The position numbers and the translations under genes were made by a program. The notes below the pieces were generated by a model, which saw only the letters and a program-made list of their open reading frames with translations, was not told the origin of the DNA and did not search any database. From an uncultured Pelagibacteraceae bacterium (GTDB lineage: Bacteria; Pseudomonadota; Alphaproteobacteria; Pelagibacterales; Pelagibacteraceae): 64,000 nucleotides of DNA. The DNA lies in assembly GCA_902630945.1 (NCBI GenBank), contig CACOWV010000001.1, positions 1 to 64,000 on the forward strand, written 5' to 3'. Below, piece after piece: positions 28,744-37,825 of the stretch (the first letter of the stretch is position 1; each line of letters starts with the position of its first letter).

Positions 28744-28868
28744 AAAAATAGCTTAATTTGCAACTTATACCCTAAAAAGCCTACTAATATGACTAATTTT
28801 AACACTTTAAATCTCTTTCATTATGGGTATGGTTTTGGCCAGTTATAACTAAAAAGAGAGAGGTATAA

Positions 28869-29129
28869 ATGTCAAAACAACAACAACACTGGGAAAAATC
28901 CAGAGGTTTGCTATTCATGACACTAGCAATCTGGTTTGTATTCTCAATTGGCATCTTCCTATTCGGAGCTGAAATGAACGAAGTTACGGGACCATTTGGT
29001 TATCCGTTAACTTATTGGTTTACTTGTCAGGGTTCTCTTGGAATTTTCGTAATCCTAATTTTCTGGTTTGCGAACAGACAAGAAAAAATTGATGAAGAGT
29101 TCGGCTTTTCAGAGAGAGGAGATGACTAA
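28869..29129 (+). CDS. DUF4212 protein, putative symporter small subunit
   Basis: WEKSRGLLFMTLAIWFVFSIGIFLFGAEMNEV...FGYPLTYWFTCQGSLGIFVILIFWFANRQEKID; immediately upstream of SSS symporter. Confidence 0.93.
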   Translation: MSKQQQHWEKSRGLLFMTLAIWFVFSIGIFLFGAEMNEVTGPFGYPLTYWFTCQGSLGIFVILIFWFANRQEKIDEEFGFSERGDD

Positions 29130-30943
29130 TGATAAAAGGTAATTTTATAGACAATTTACCTAAGGTTTATGGAATCTATACAGGTGGTTTTTTAGCTTTC
29201 ATAATCATTATGTCAATTGCCGAGCAGATGGGTATGACAGCGAAAACAATTGGTATTTGTTTCGTTGCCTTCACAGTAGCCATCTATGCTATAATTGGTT
29301 ATCTATCACGTACAGCACAAGCTGATGCGTATTACGTAGCTGGAAGACAGGTACCAACCGTATTCAATGGAATGGCGACTGCAGCAGACTGGATGTCTGG
29401 TGCATCATTTGTTGCAATGGCTGGTGGTATTTACTTTAAAGGTTACGGATATATGGCACTACTTGTAGGTTGGACTGGTGGATATGTATTAGTTGCATCT
29501 TTATTAGCACCATACTTAAGAAAATTTGGCTGTTACACAGTCCCAGATTTTATAGGTACAAGATACGGTGGTAATTTAACAAGGTTTCTTGCAGTAGTAG
29601 TTTTAACTGTTGCTTCATTTACCTATGTGACTGCTCAAATTAACGCTACAGGTACAATTGCATCTGTTGCACTTGATATTCCATTTCAATACGCTGTCTA
29701 TGTTGGACTAATAAGTATTTTATTATGTTCAATGTTAGGGGGTATGAGAGGAGTAACTTGGACACAGGTTGCACAATACATTGTACTTATCATAGCTTAC
29801 TTATTACCAGTATTCTGGATCAGTAATAAAATGGGTGCGGGTTTCTTCCCTCACTTTATGTTAGCTGATGAAGTAGCTAGAATTGGTGAACTTGAACAGC
29901 AATTTGGTTTTATTGCAAACTCAAAAGAAAATCTTGCAATGGTACCAAAAGGATTAGCTGGAATAACTAAAGCTCACTCGGCTGTAAACGCTACGCCATG
30001 GGCATTTATTTCATTAGCATTAGCGATGATGATGGGAACAGCATCGTTGCCACACGTGATGATGAGATATTTCACTACTCCAAGTGTTAAAGCAGCTAGA
30101 AAATCAGTAGGTTGGTCATTATTCTTTATCTTCCTACTTTATTCTTCTGCTCCAATGTTAGCAACTTTATCTAAATTGTCATTGATTGATCCGTCATTAC
30201 CAACTGGTATTATCGGTAAATCAATTGCAGAAGTTCAAGCGATAGATTGGTATCAAAACTGGAACCAAGCAAACTTAATGTTTGTAAGCGACTTTAACGG
30301 AAATGGAACTCTTGAGTTAAATGAGTTTTTCATGGGTGGTAAAGCCGTTGTGTTAGCAACTCCGGAAATAGCTGGATTACCATATGTAATCTCAGGTCTA
30401 GTTGCTGCTGGAGGTATGGCTGCTGCCATGTCAACAGCTGATGGTTTGATTCTAGCAATTGCAAACGCAATCTCACATGATGTTTACTATAAAATCATCG
30501 ATCCAAAAGCTGAGACTGCTAAGAGACTAGTTGTTGCAAGGGTATTACTTGTAGTGATTGGTTTTGCTGGAGCAACTATTGCGGCAATGGAGATCCAAGG
30601 TATCTTAGGTTCAGTAATCTGGGCTTTTGACTTTGCGATGTCTGGATTGTTCTTCCCACTTGTACTTGGTGTATGGTGGAAGAGAGCTAACAGAGAAGGT
30701 GCTATAGCTGGTATGGCTTTAGGATTAATTTCTGGTGCTGGTTACCTAATTTGGGTAAGAAACGGCGGAAGTGGATTCTTAGGTATTACACAGTTAACGT
30801 TTGGTATCTTTGGTTCAGCTGTCAGCTTAGTAGCTATGGTTGTTGTAAGTTTAATAACTTCAGAACCAAGTGCTGCAACACAAAAAATGGTTGATGAGGT
30901 TCGTGTACCTTCAGGTAAATCGATCCTTGGCAAACAACACTAA
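29129..30943 (+). CDS. Sodium:solute symporter family protein (ActP/VC_2705-like)
   Basis: YYVAGRQVPTVFNGMATAADWMSGASFVAMAG; LPHVMMRYFTTPSVKAARKSVGWSL; GGMAAAMSTADGLILAIANAISHD. Confidence 0.96.
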   Translation: MIKGNFIDNLPKVYGIYTGGFLAFIIIMSIAEQMGMTAKTIGICFVAFTVAIYAIIGYLSRTAQADAYYVAGRQVPTVFNGMATAADWMSGASFVAMAGGIYFKGYGYMALLVGWTGGYVLVASLLAPYLRKFGCYTVPDFIGTRYGGNLTRFLAVVVLTVASFTYVTAQINATGTIASVALDIPFQYAVYVGLISILLCSMLGGMRGVTWTQVAQYIVLIIAYLLPVFWISNKMGAGFFPHFMLADEVARIGELEQQFGFIANSKENLAMVPKGLAGITKAHSAVNATPWAFISLALAMMMGTASLPHVMMRYFTTPSVKAARKSVGWSLFFIFLLYSSAPMLATLSKLSLIDPSLPTGIIGKSIAEVQAIDWYQNWNQANLMFVSDFNGNGTLELNEFFMGGKAVVLATPEIAGLPYVISGLVAAGGMAAAMSTADGLILAIANAISHDVYYKIIDPKAETAKRLVVARVLLVVIGFAGATIAAMEIQGILGSVIWAFDFAMSGLFFPLVLGVWWKRANREGAIAGMALGLISGAGYLIWVRNGGSGFLGITQLTFGIFGSAVSLVAMVVVSLITSEPSAATQKMVDEVRVPSGKSILGKQH

Positions 30944-30953
30944 ATAATTTTTT

Positions 30954-30979
30954 AAAGGGGCGATTAATTTCGCCCCTTT
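30954..30979 (+). terminator. Intrinsic terminator downstream of the symporter
   Basis: AAAGGGGCGA-TTAATT-TCGCCCCTTT, perfect 10-bp stem followed by TAATTT. Confidence 0.88.
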
Positions 30980-31012
30980 TAATTTCCACACTTATCAAAT
31001 ATAAATTCATAA

Positions 31013-31369
31013 ATGTCTGCTAACTTTCATCCTTTGGTTTATATAATTGATTATATACTGGGTGTAATTATGTGGACCTTGATTGGAAGAGTAGCAATGA
31101 ATATTTTTCAAAGAGAAGATTCTCAATTTTTCTTTATGAAAGTATTTGTAAAATTTACAAATCCTTTGCTTAAAATATTTAAACCAATAACTCCTGCATT
31201 TATAATTCAACCCATAGTACCTTTGTATGTAGCTTGGTTTTTCTTTATGATAAGGTTTTATTTAATGCCATGGGTTTTAGGTTATTCTGTGATGGGCATG
31301 TTATCTTTTCCTTTGGAAAGCGAAATTTCGAGACAAATTTACCAATTTTTTAATTCAATTAAATTTTAA
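31013..31369 (+). CDS. YggT-like membrane protein (second copy type)
   Basis: IDYILGVIMWTLIGRVAMNIFQRED...KFTNPLLKIFKPITPAFI. Confidence 0.75.
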   Translation: MSANFHPLVYIIDYILGVIMWTLIGRVAMNIFQREDSQFFFMKVFVKFTNPLLKIFKPITPAFIIQPIVPLYVAWFFFMIRFYLMPWVLGYSVMGMLSFPLESEISRQIYQFFNSIKF

Positions 31370-31397
31370 AAATTGATACTAGTATGACTAGTTATCA

Positions 31398-32057
31398 ATG
31401 AAAAAAATAAAAATCTCACCATCAATTTTATCAGCTGATTTTAGTCAGTTGGGGGAAGAAATAAAAAGACTGGAAAAATGTGGAGCTGATATGATTCATG
31501 TTGATGTGATGGATGGTCACTTCGTGCCAAACTTAACTATTGGGCCACCAGTAATAAAAGCATTAAAGAAAAGTACCTCAATGTTATTTGATGTACATTT
31601 GATGATTTCACCAGTTCATAAATATATTGATGATTATTCAGATGCAGGTGCTGATATAATCACAATCCATCCAGAGGCAACTGATGATTTAGATTTATCT
31701 ATCTCAAAAATAAAAAGATTAAAAAAAAAAGTTGGTGTATCTTTAAATCCAGAAACCAAGATAGATGTTATAATAAAATATTTAGATAAAATTGATTTAG
31801 TTTTGATAATGAGCGTAAATCCAGGTTTTGGAGGTCAAAAATTTATGCCCGAAGTTTTATCAAAAATAAAAGATTTAAAAAAAATTCAAGAAGAAAAAAA
31901 ATTAGATTTTGACATTGAAATTGACGGTGGAATTAATTTTGAAAATTGCAAAACAGCGATAGAAGCTGGAGCAAATATATTAGTTTCTGGAACAACAATT
32001 TTTAAAAGTAATAATGGAGATATTAAAAAAAATATTGAGCTACTAAAATCAAAATAA
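31398..32057 (+). CDS. rpe: Ribulose-phosphate 3-epimerase
   Basis: ISPSILSADFSQLGEEIKRLE; HVDVMDGHFVPNLTIGP; MSVNPGFGGQKF; EIDGGIN. Confidence 0.98.
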   Translation: MKKIKISPSILSADFSQLGEEIKRLEKCGADMIHVDVMDGHFVPNLTIGPPVIKALKKSTSMLFDVHLMISPVHKYIDDYSDAGADIITIHPEATDDLDLSISKIKRLKKKVGVSLNPETKIDVIIKYLDKIDLVLIMSVNPGFGGQKFMPEVLSKIKDLKKIQEEKKLDFDIEIDGGINFENCKTAIEAGANILVSGTTIFKSNNGDIKKNIELLKSK

Positions 32058-32061
32058 TTTC

Positions 32062-33672
32062 ATGATTTACATAAATCGTTTTTTTTTTAGTATTTTAAAT
32101 CAATTAAGAAAATTTTATCTAAATTCAAATCTGTACGAAAGAAAAATTTCTAAGATTTATAGTAATGAGTTGATTTACAAACCAAGTCCTTATCTATTAT
32201 CATCTTTAATTAAATATCAAAAAAAAAAATTCAAAATTGATGATTTTTCTTTAGATAAAATTTGGAATTATAATGAAATAAGTAATAAAAAATTTAAAAA
32301 CTTAAATAATTTTTACTGGTTTTTTAGTTTAGATTTAAAATCATCTAAACAAACTGCACAATCGGTGATTTCTAATTGGATTAATTACAATCAAAAATAT
32401 AACGATAGAACTTGGGAATTTGATTTAACTGCAAAAAGAATTATTGCTTGGTTGTCTTGTCATAATCTCACATACGATGGAAGTAACCAAAATTATAAAA
32501 ATATTTTCAATATGATGATTCAAAAACAAACAAACCATCTCATCAATGAAGTAAGTAAATCCAAAATTCTAGATGATAAGCTAGTTGGTTGTGCTTCAAT
32601 AATCTTAGTAGGACTTTGTTATCAAAATGAAAAAAGATATTTATCTTATGGATCAAATCTTTTAAAGAAAATTTCAAAATTAGCTTTAGATAATAATGGC
32701 TTTACAAAATCAAGAAATATTAAGCAATTAATTATTTTTCTTAAATATTTTGTTCTTATAAGAGAATGGTTTAAAGAATCTCAAATTAATATTCCTGAAC
32801 ACATTGATGAAACAATTTATTACCTTGGGCAAAGTTATGCTTTTATTTGGCAAAATATAGGTTCTGATCTTTTATTCAATGGTAATAATATTTCAAACAA
32901 TTTTGATTTTGATAATTATTTAAAAAGATTGGGATATAAATTTAAAAATGAAAATAAGGAACATGCTGGTTATTTAATATTCAAAAATAAAAAAATTTGT
33001 TTTGCTATGGATGTTGGTTCGACACCTAATTCAAATCATACAAAAGATTATCAATCTGGGGCTCTTTCATTTGAAATAATATCAAATGGAAAAAAATTAA
33101 TTAGTAATTGTGGATATCATAAGAAAATTAATAATGAACTTAATCAGATCTCAAAATCATCGGCTGCTCAAAGTACCTTGATAATTGATGATAATTCTTC
33201 GTGTAAATTTTCTAAAATAGATAATCACTTAATTATAAAAAAAGGATTAAAAATATTTAAGAAGAGTAGTATTTTTGAAAAGAATTATTGGAAAATTAAT
33301 GCTTCTCACGATGGATACTTAAAAAAATATAATTCAATTCATGAAAGAGAAATTGAATTTTATCCTGAAAATATGATTTTTATTGGAACTGATAGAATAA
33401 TAAAAAAAAAGGCGAACAAAAATTACAAATTTGATATTAGATTTCATGTTGAACCAAATATCAAGTTAATGAGAACACAAGATAAAAAAACAATCCTCAT
33501 AGAATTAATTGATGAAGGTTGGAAATTTACGTGTAATAATTATGATATTGATATTGATAATGGTTTATATTTCGGTAATAAAAATTCATATATAGAAAAT
33601 CAAAACATTTTCATATCAGGAGTTTCCAATAATCAAATTGAAGATATAAAATGGGAAATAAAAAAAATATGA
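32062..33672 (+). CDS. Heparinase II/III family protein
   Basis: NFYWFFSLDLK...; AGYLIFKNKKICFAMDVGSTPNSNHTKDYQSGALSFEIISNGKKLISNCGYHK; located before purH. Confidence 0.9.
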   Translation: MIYINRFFFSILNQLRKFYLNSNLYERKISKIYSNELIYKPSPYLLSSLIKYQKKKFKIDDFSLDKIWNYNEISNKKFKNLNNFYWFFSLDLKSSKQTAQSVISNWINYNQKYNDRTWEFDLTAKRIIAWLSCHNLTYDGSNQNYKNIFNMMIQKQTNHLINEVSKSKILDDKLVGCASIILVGLCYQNEKRYLSYGSNLLKKISKLALDNNGFTKSRNIKQLIIFLKYFVLIREWFKESQINIPEHIDETIYYLGQSYAFIWQNIGSDLLFNGNNISNNFDFDNYLKRLGYKFKNENKEHAGYLIFKNKKICFAMDVGSTPNSNHTKDYQSGALSFEIISNGKKLISNCGYHKKINNELNQISKSSAAQSTLIIDDNSSCKFSKIDNHLIIKKGLKIFKKSSIFEKNYWKINASHDGYLKKYNSIHEREIEFYPENMIFIGTDRIIKKKANKNYKFDIRFHVEPNIKLMRTQDKKTILIELIDEGWKFTCNNYDIDIDNGLYFGNKNSYIENQNIFISGVSNNQIEDIKWEIKKI

Positions 33673-35207
33673 AGAAAAAAATTCGCACTGCTTTAATATC
33701 ATTGTCAGATAAATCAAATCTTAAACCACTCTTAAAAGTCCTCAAAAAATTTAATATAAAAATAATAAGCTCTGGTGGTACTTATAAAAAAATAAAAAAA
33801 CTAAGATTTGAATGTGTGGAAATATCAGATTTTACCGGTTTCAATCAAATTCTTGGTGGAAGAGTAAAAACTTTACATCCAAAAATTCATTCAGGAATTT
33901 TAAATATTAGAAATAATAAAAAACATCAAAAAGACATAAAAAAAAATAACTTTGAAAATATTGATCTTGTTATTGTAAATTTTTATCCATTTGAAAAAGC
34001 ACTAGCTCAAAAAAAAAATCATAAAAAAATTTTGGAAAACATAGATATTGGTGGACCTACTATGGTGAGGGCTGCTGCAAAAAATTATGAAGATGTAACA
34101 GTAATAACCTCTAATGATCATTATTTAGAATTATTGAATGAACTTAAAATTCATAAGGGCGCAACATCTCTTGAATTTAGAGAAAAAATGTCACGAATTG
34201 CCTTTGCACAAACAGCTTATTATGACTCTCTAATATCGAATTATTTTAGTGAAAAATCAAAAAGTCCTTTTTCAGAAAAGAAAATTTTTTTTGGAAACTT
34301 AGTAGAAAAATTAAGATATGGAGAAAATCCTCATCAACAAAGCGCAATATATTCACAAAATCAAAACTTTAATTTAAAAAAAATTCATGGCAATCAATTA
34401 AGTTATAATAATTACAATGACATATTTTCAGCTTTAAGCATTTCAAAAACTTTACCAAAAAATAGAGGTACTGCAATAATAAAACATGCAAATCCTTGTG
34501 GAGTATCAATCACTAAAAATAAATTAGATAGTTTTAAATATGCTTTAGCTTGTGATCCAATTAGCGCATTTGGTGGTATTGTATCTTGTAATTTTAAAAT
34601 TAATCATAAATTAGCAATAGAGTTAAACAAAATTTTTCTCGAGGTAATTATTGCCAATGGCTTTAATTTGAAAGCATTAAAATTATTAAAATCAAAAAAG
34701 AATTTAAGATTAATTGATGCATCTAATTTTAACTTTAATCAGTCTCATAAATTCAGCTCAATTGGTAATTCAATTCTATTGCAATCAGAGGATAATAAAA
34801 TCTTTTCAAAAAGGGATTTTAAGGTCGTTTCAAAAAGAAAACCAAATAAACAACAATTTGATAATCTGATTTTTGCATTTAATGTTTGCCGTTATGTAAA
34901 ATCTAATGCAATAGTGCTTGCAAGTAATTATACTACAATTGGAATCGGTTCTGGACAACCAAGTAGAATTGATAGTTGTAAAATTGCAATCGATAAAATG
35001 AATGAATTTACAAATACAAAAAATGATATAGTGGCAGCATCAGATGCCTTTTTTCCTTTTGTAGATGGTATTGAAAAACTTGTTCAATCAGGAGTGACCG
35101 CTGTAGTACAACCGGCTGGATCAATTCGCGATAAGGAGATCATTAAATTTGCTAATGCAACAAATACTGTTCTAATTTTTTCTAAAACAAGACATTTTAG
35201 GCATTAA
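33669..35207 (+). CDS. purH: Bifunctional AICAR transformylase/IMP cyclohydrolase
   Basis: ALISLSDKSNLKPLLKVLKKFNIKIISSGGTYK; VKTLHPKIHSGIL; LRYGENPHQQSAIY; IKHANPCGVSI; start set at ATG 33669. Confidence 0.97.
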   Translation: MKKKIRTALISLSDKSNLKPLLKVLKKFNIKIISSGGTYKKIKKLRFECVEISDFTGFNQILGGRVKTLHPKIHSGILNIRNNKKHQKDIKKNNFENIDLVIVNFYPFEKALAQKKNHKKILENIDIGGPTMVRAAAKNYEDVTVITSNDHYLELLNELKIHKGATSLEFREKMSRIAFAQTAYYDSLISNYFSEKSKSPFSEKKIFFGNLVEKLRYGENPHQQSAIYSQNQNFNLKKIHGNQLSYNNYNDIFSALSISKTLPKNRGTAIIKHANPCGVSITKNKLDSFKYALACDPISAFGGIVSCNFKINHKLAIELNKIFLEVIIANGFNLKALKLLKSKKNLRLIDASNFNFNQSHKFSSIGNSILLQSEDNKIFSKRDFKVVSKRKPNKQQFDNLIFAFNVCRYVKSNAIVLASNYTTIGIGSGQPSRIDSCKIAIDKMNEFTNTKNDIVAASDAFFPFVDGIEKLVQSGVTAVVQPAGSIRDKEIIKFANATNTVLIFSKTRHFRH

Positions 35208-35539
35208 ATTTGATCTATTTTAGCAGCCAAAATAAAATCGTTCTCAGATAAACCTTCAATAGCATGTGTGGTAATACTTATTACGGCATACCCCCATCCA
35301 AAATTTATATCAGGATGATGCCCCTCCTCTTCAGAAATTTTTCCAACTGCATTTACAAAATTTTGACTATCCAAAAAATTTTTAAATTTAAATTTTTTTT
35401 CCAATAAATAATTATTTTTTTCATTTTTAATTATACCCCATCCATCTACTTTTTTTTGATACTTATGAATTTCTGAGATATCAAAAGGAATTACTCCTCC
35501 TTCACATGGAACACATTTTTTATTTAATAAATCACTCAT
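35204..35539 (-). CDS. 4a-hydroxytetrahydrobiopterin dehydratase
   Basis: CVPCEGGVIPFDISEIHKYQKKVDGWGI...EEEGHHPDINFGWGYAVISITTHAIEGLSENDFILAAKID; start moved to 35539 because the longer ORF runs into the tRNA. Confidence 0.93.
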   Translation of the reverse strand: MSDLLNKKCVPCEGGVIPFDISEIHKYQKKVDGWGIIKNEKNNYLLEKKFKFKNFLDSQNFVNAVGKISEEEGHHPDINFGWGYAVISITTHAIEGLSENDFILAAKIDQI

Positions 35540-35544
35540 AAAAT

Positions 35545-35619
35545 TGGAGCGGGCAAAGGGGGTCGAACCCTCGACCTTCTCGTTGGCAACGAGACGCTCT
35601 ACCACTGAGCTATGCCCGC
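35545..35619 (-). tRNA. tRNA-Gly (anticodon GCC), CCA encoded
   Basis: Minus strand GCGGGCATAGCTCAGTGGTAGAGCGTCTCGTTGCCAACGAGAAGGTCGAGGGTTCGACCCCCTTTGCCCGCTCCA; complete cloverleaf arms. Confidence 0.97.
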
Positions 35620-35677
35620 TTATAAAAGATAATATAAATAAAGCTAATTTTTAAAGCAAGCAATAATAAAGATCTTA

Positions 35678-37129
35678 TCAGTTTAGCCACTTGTACTTAT
35701 CTATATAATGTCTAATTAGTCCTCGATAAGGATCATATTTTTTTCTATCATATTTATCTATACTGCCTCTTATTTGGATATTGCTAGCAGTTGATATTAG
35801 AAGATCCTTTCTTTTGTGAAAGTTCAATATACTTTCAGACCATTCTAAATTACAAAATGAATAAATCTTTTTTGAAATATCACTTATATTATTAGTCAAT
35901 TCGTCAAGTTCAATATTAAGAATTTTTTTAGGATATTTTTTTTTATAATATTCGATTATTCTTAAATAATTGTCTGTATAGGTAATAATATCCTTAATTG
36001 AATGGGTCCAAGAAAGTTTAGATAATGACTGTTTGTAAATTGCAATTATATTATCATTTATATTTCTAGTTGTATTGATAAAGACTGCTTGTGGAAAAAT
36101 TTTTAGGATTACTTCAATATAAAAAAAATTTTCTAGTGATTTGTCAACAAATGAGTCATTATTTTTATGTAAGTTTTTGCTTTCAAATATCTTTAAAATT
36201 TTATGTTCGATAGATTTTAAATCTATAATAAAATTATTTTGATCTGAAAAACCTTTGGCAATAATACCATTAAAAATATTTGACTCACCTAGTGATACAA
36301 TTTTTTTTTTTCCAGATGTTAATAATGCTTCAGTAACAGTCGATCCAGATCTCGGTAATCCAATAATAAAAATTGGTTTGAAATTTTTCAATTTACTACT
36401 ATCAATGAAATTAGAAAATTTAAAATTATCATGTTTTTTTGTTATAACTTCATTCCAATAATTTAAAGTTTTTTTATTAATATTTTTCATAGATTCAAAA
36501 GAGAGCTCGTTTGCTTTTTTTAAAAATTCTATTTCACGAGAAAAATTATTTTTTTTTTTTTCATATTCAGCAAGTAAAAAATATCCGTACGCTATTTCTA
36601 ATGTTTCATTTTTTTTATTACTCATTAGTCTTAATAGATATTCTATTTTTTTATCATCAATAAAATTTTTATCTATTCGACTTAAATTAAAATAAATAGA
36701 TATTCTTTCTGGTGATAATTCTATTGCTTTTAAGTAAAACTTTTTTGAATTTTTTAAATCACCTATATTTTGATAAAATATAGCTAAATTTACTATTACT
36801 AATAAGTAATCTTTTTTTAAATTAAAAGATTTTAAATAAAATTTTTCTGCTTTAATTAGATTTCCTTCTTTCAAAAAAATATTAGCTAGATTATTTAAAA
36901 CAATATAATTTTTATCATTTATTTTAAAACATTTTTCCAAATATTTTTTTGCATCTTGAAAATTTTTAAGTCCATCATAAGCAAGATATAAAGAATAATA
37001 AAGTTTAATGTCTATTTTAATATTTTTTGAAACTTTTAGAAAATTCAATAAAAGATCTTTTGCCTCAGAGTAGCTCTTATTTTCCAATAAAGAGGATGCT
37101 TTTCTGATAATCTCCAATTGATTACTCAT
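35678..37129 (-). CDS. TPR-repeat sulfotransferase family protein
   Basis: TPR array (YLEKCFKINDKNYIVLNNLANIFLKEGNLIKAEKFYLKSF...) followed by PIFIIGLPRSGSTVTEALL...VFINTTRNINDNIIAIYKQ. Confidence 0.92.
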   Translation of the reverse strand: MSNQLEIIRKASSLLENKSYSEAKDLLLNFLKVSKNIKIDIKLYYSLYLAYDGLKNFQDAKKYLEKCFKINDKNYIVLNNLANIFLKEGNLIKAEKFYLKSFNLKKDYLLVIVNLAIFYQNIGDLKNSKKFYLKAIELSPERISIYFNLSRIDKNFIDDKKIEYLLRLMSNKKNETLEIAYGYFLLAEYEKKKNNFSREIEFLKKANELSFESMKNINKKTLNYWNEVITKKHDNFKFSNFIDSSKLKNFKPIFIIGLPRSGSTVTEALLTSGKKKIVSLGESNIFNGIIAKGFSDQNNFIIDLKSIEHKILKIFESKNLHKNNDSFVDKSLENFFYIEVILKIFPQAVFINTTRNINDNIIAIYKQSLSKLSWTHSIKDIITYTDNYLRIIEYYKKKYPKKILNIELDELTNNISDISKKIYSFCNLEWSESILNFHKRKDLLISTASNIQIRGSIDKYDRKKYDPYRGLIRHYIDKYKWLN

Positions 37130-37172
37130 TTTAAACTAATTATTTTTAGACATTATTAGACAATTATATATA

Positions 37173-37823
37173 TTGATAGAAAAAATGAAGCTTCCAAATA
37201 AGATCCCTGTTTTTCCATTAAGTAATTTTATAATTTTTCCCAAAACTACAGTCCCTCTAAATATTTTTGAACCGAGGTACATTGATATGATTAATGATAG
37301 TATGAAAACAAATAAGTTTATAGGTATGATACAACCAAAAAATTCAAAAAATGACTTTCAATCAAAAATTCAATTATATGATATTGGTTGTTTGGGAAAA
37401 ATAATAAGCTTTAAAGAAGCTGAAGACGGTAGATTTTTGATCGAACTAAAAGGTTTGATTAGATTTCAAATTTTAAAAGAGATTCAAACACAAAAAAAAT
37501 ACCGTGAATTTGAGGTATCTTTTGATGATTATCATGAAGATATGGTTGAAAAAAAAATAAATCTTAAATTTTCTGATTTAGAATTAATCTTTAAAGATTT
37601 AAAAAATTTATTTGAAAAAAGAGGTTTTATTATTAATTGGAAAGAACTAGAAAAACAAAGTTTAGATGAAACGATAAATGCACTTGCCATGGCCTCACCT
37701 TTTACATTGGAGGAAAAACAAGTTCTTCTTGAAGCAAAGAACCTAGATATTCGAAAAACTAAAATTTCAGAAATATTAACAACATATACATTTGATCAAT
37801 TCAACAATAATACTATTCAGTAA
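37173..37823 (+). CDS. LON peptidase substrate-binding domain protein
   Basis: KIPVFPLSNFIIFPKTTVPLNIFEPRYIDMINDSM...IGMIQP...LYDIGCLGKIISFKEAEDGRFLIELKGLIRF. Confidence 0.93.
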   Translation: MIEKMKLPNKIPVFPLSNFIIFPKTTVPLNIFEPRYIDMINDSMKTNKFIGMIQPKNSKNDFQSKIQLYDIGCLGKIISFKEAEDGRFLIELKGLIRFQILKEIQTQKKYREFEVSFDDYHEDMVEKKINLKFSDLELIFKDLKNLFEKRGFIINWKELEKQSLDETINALAMASPFTLEEKQVLLEAKNLDIRKTKISEILTTYTFDQFNNNTIQ

Positions 37824-37825
37824 TT

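Noticed and set aside
35540-35605. N-terminal extension of the pterin dehydratase ORF (MVERLVANEKVEGSTPFARSNF)
   Set aside because: It is translated tRNA-Gly sequence; the true start is ATG at 35539.
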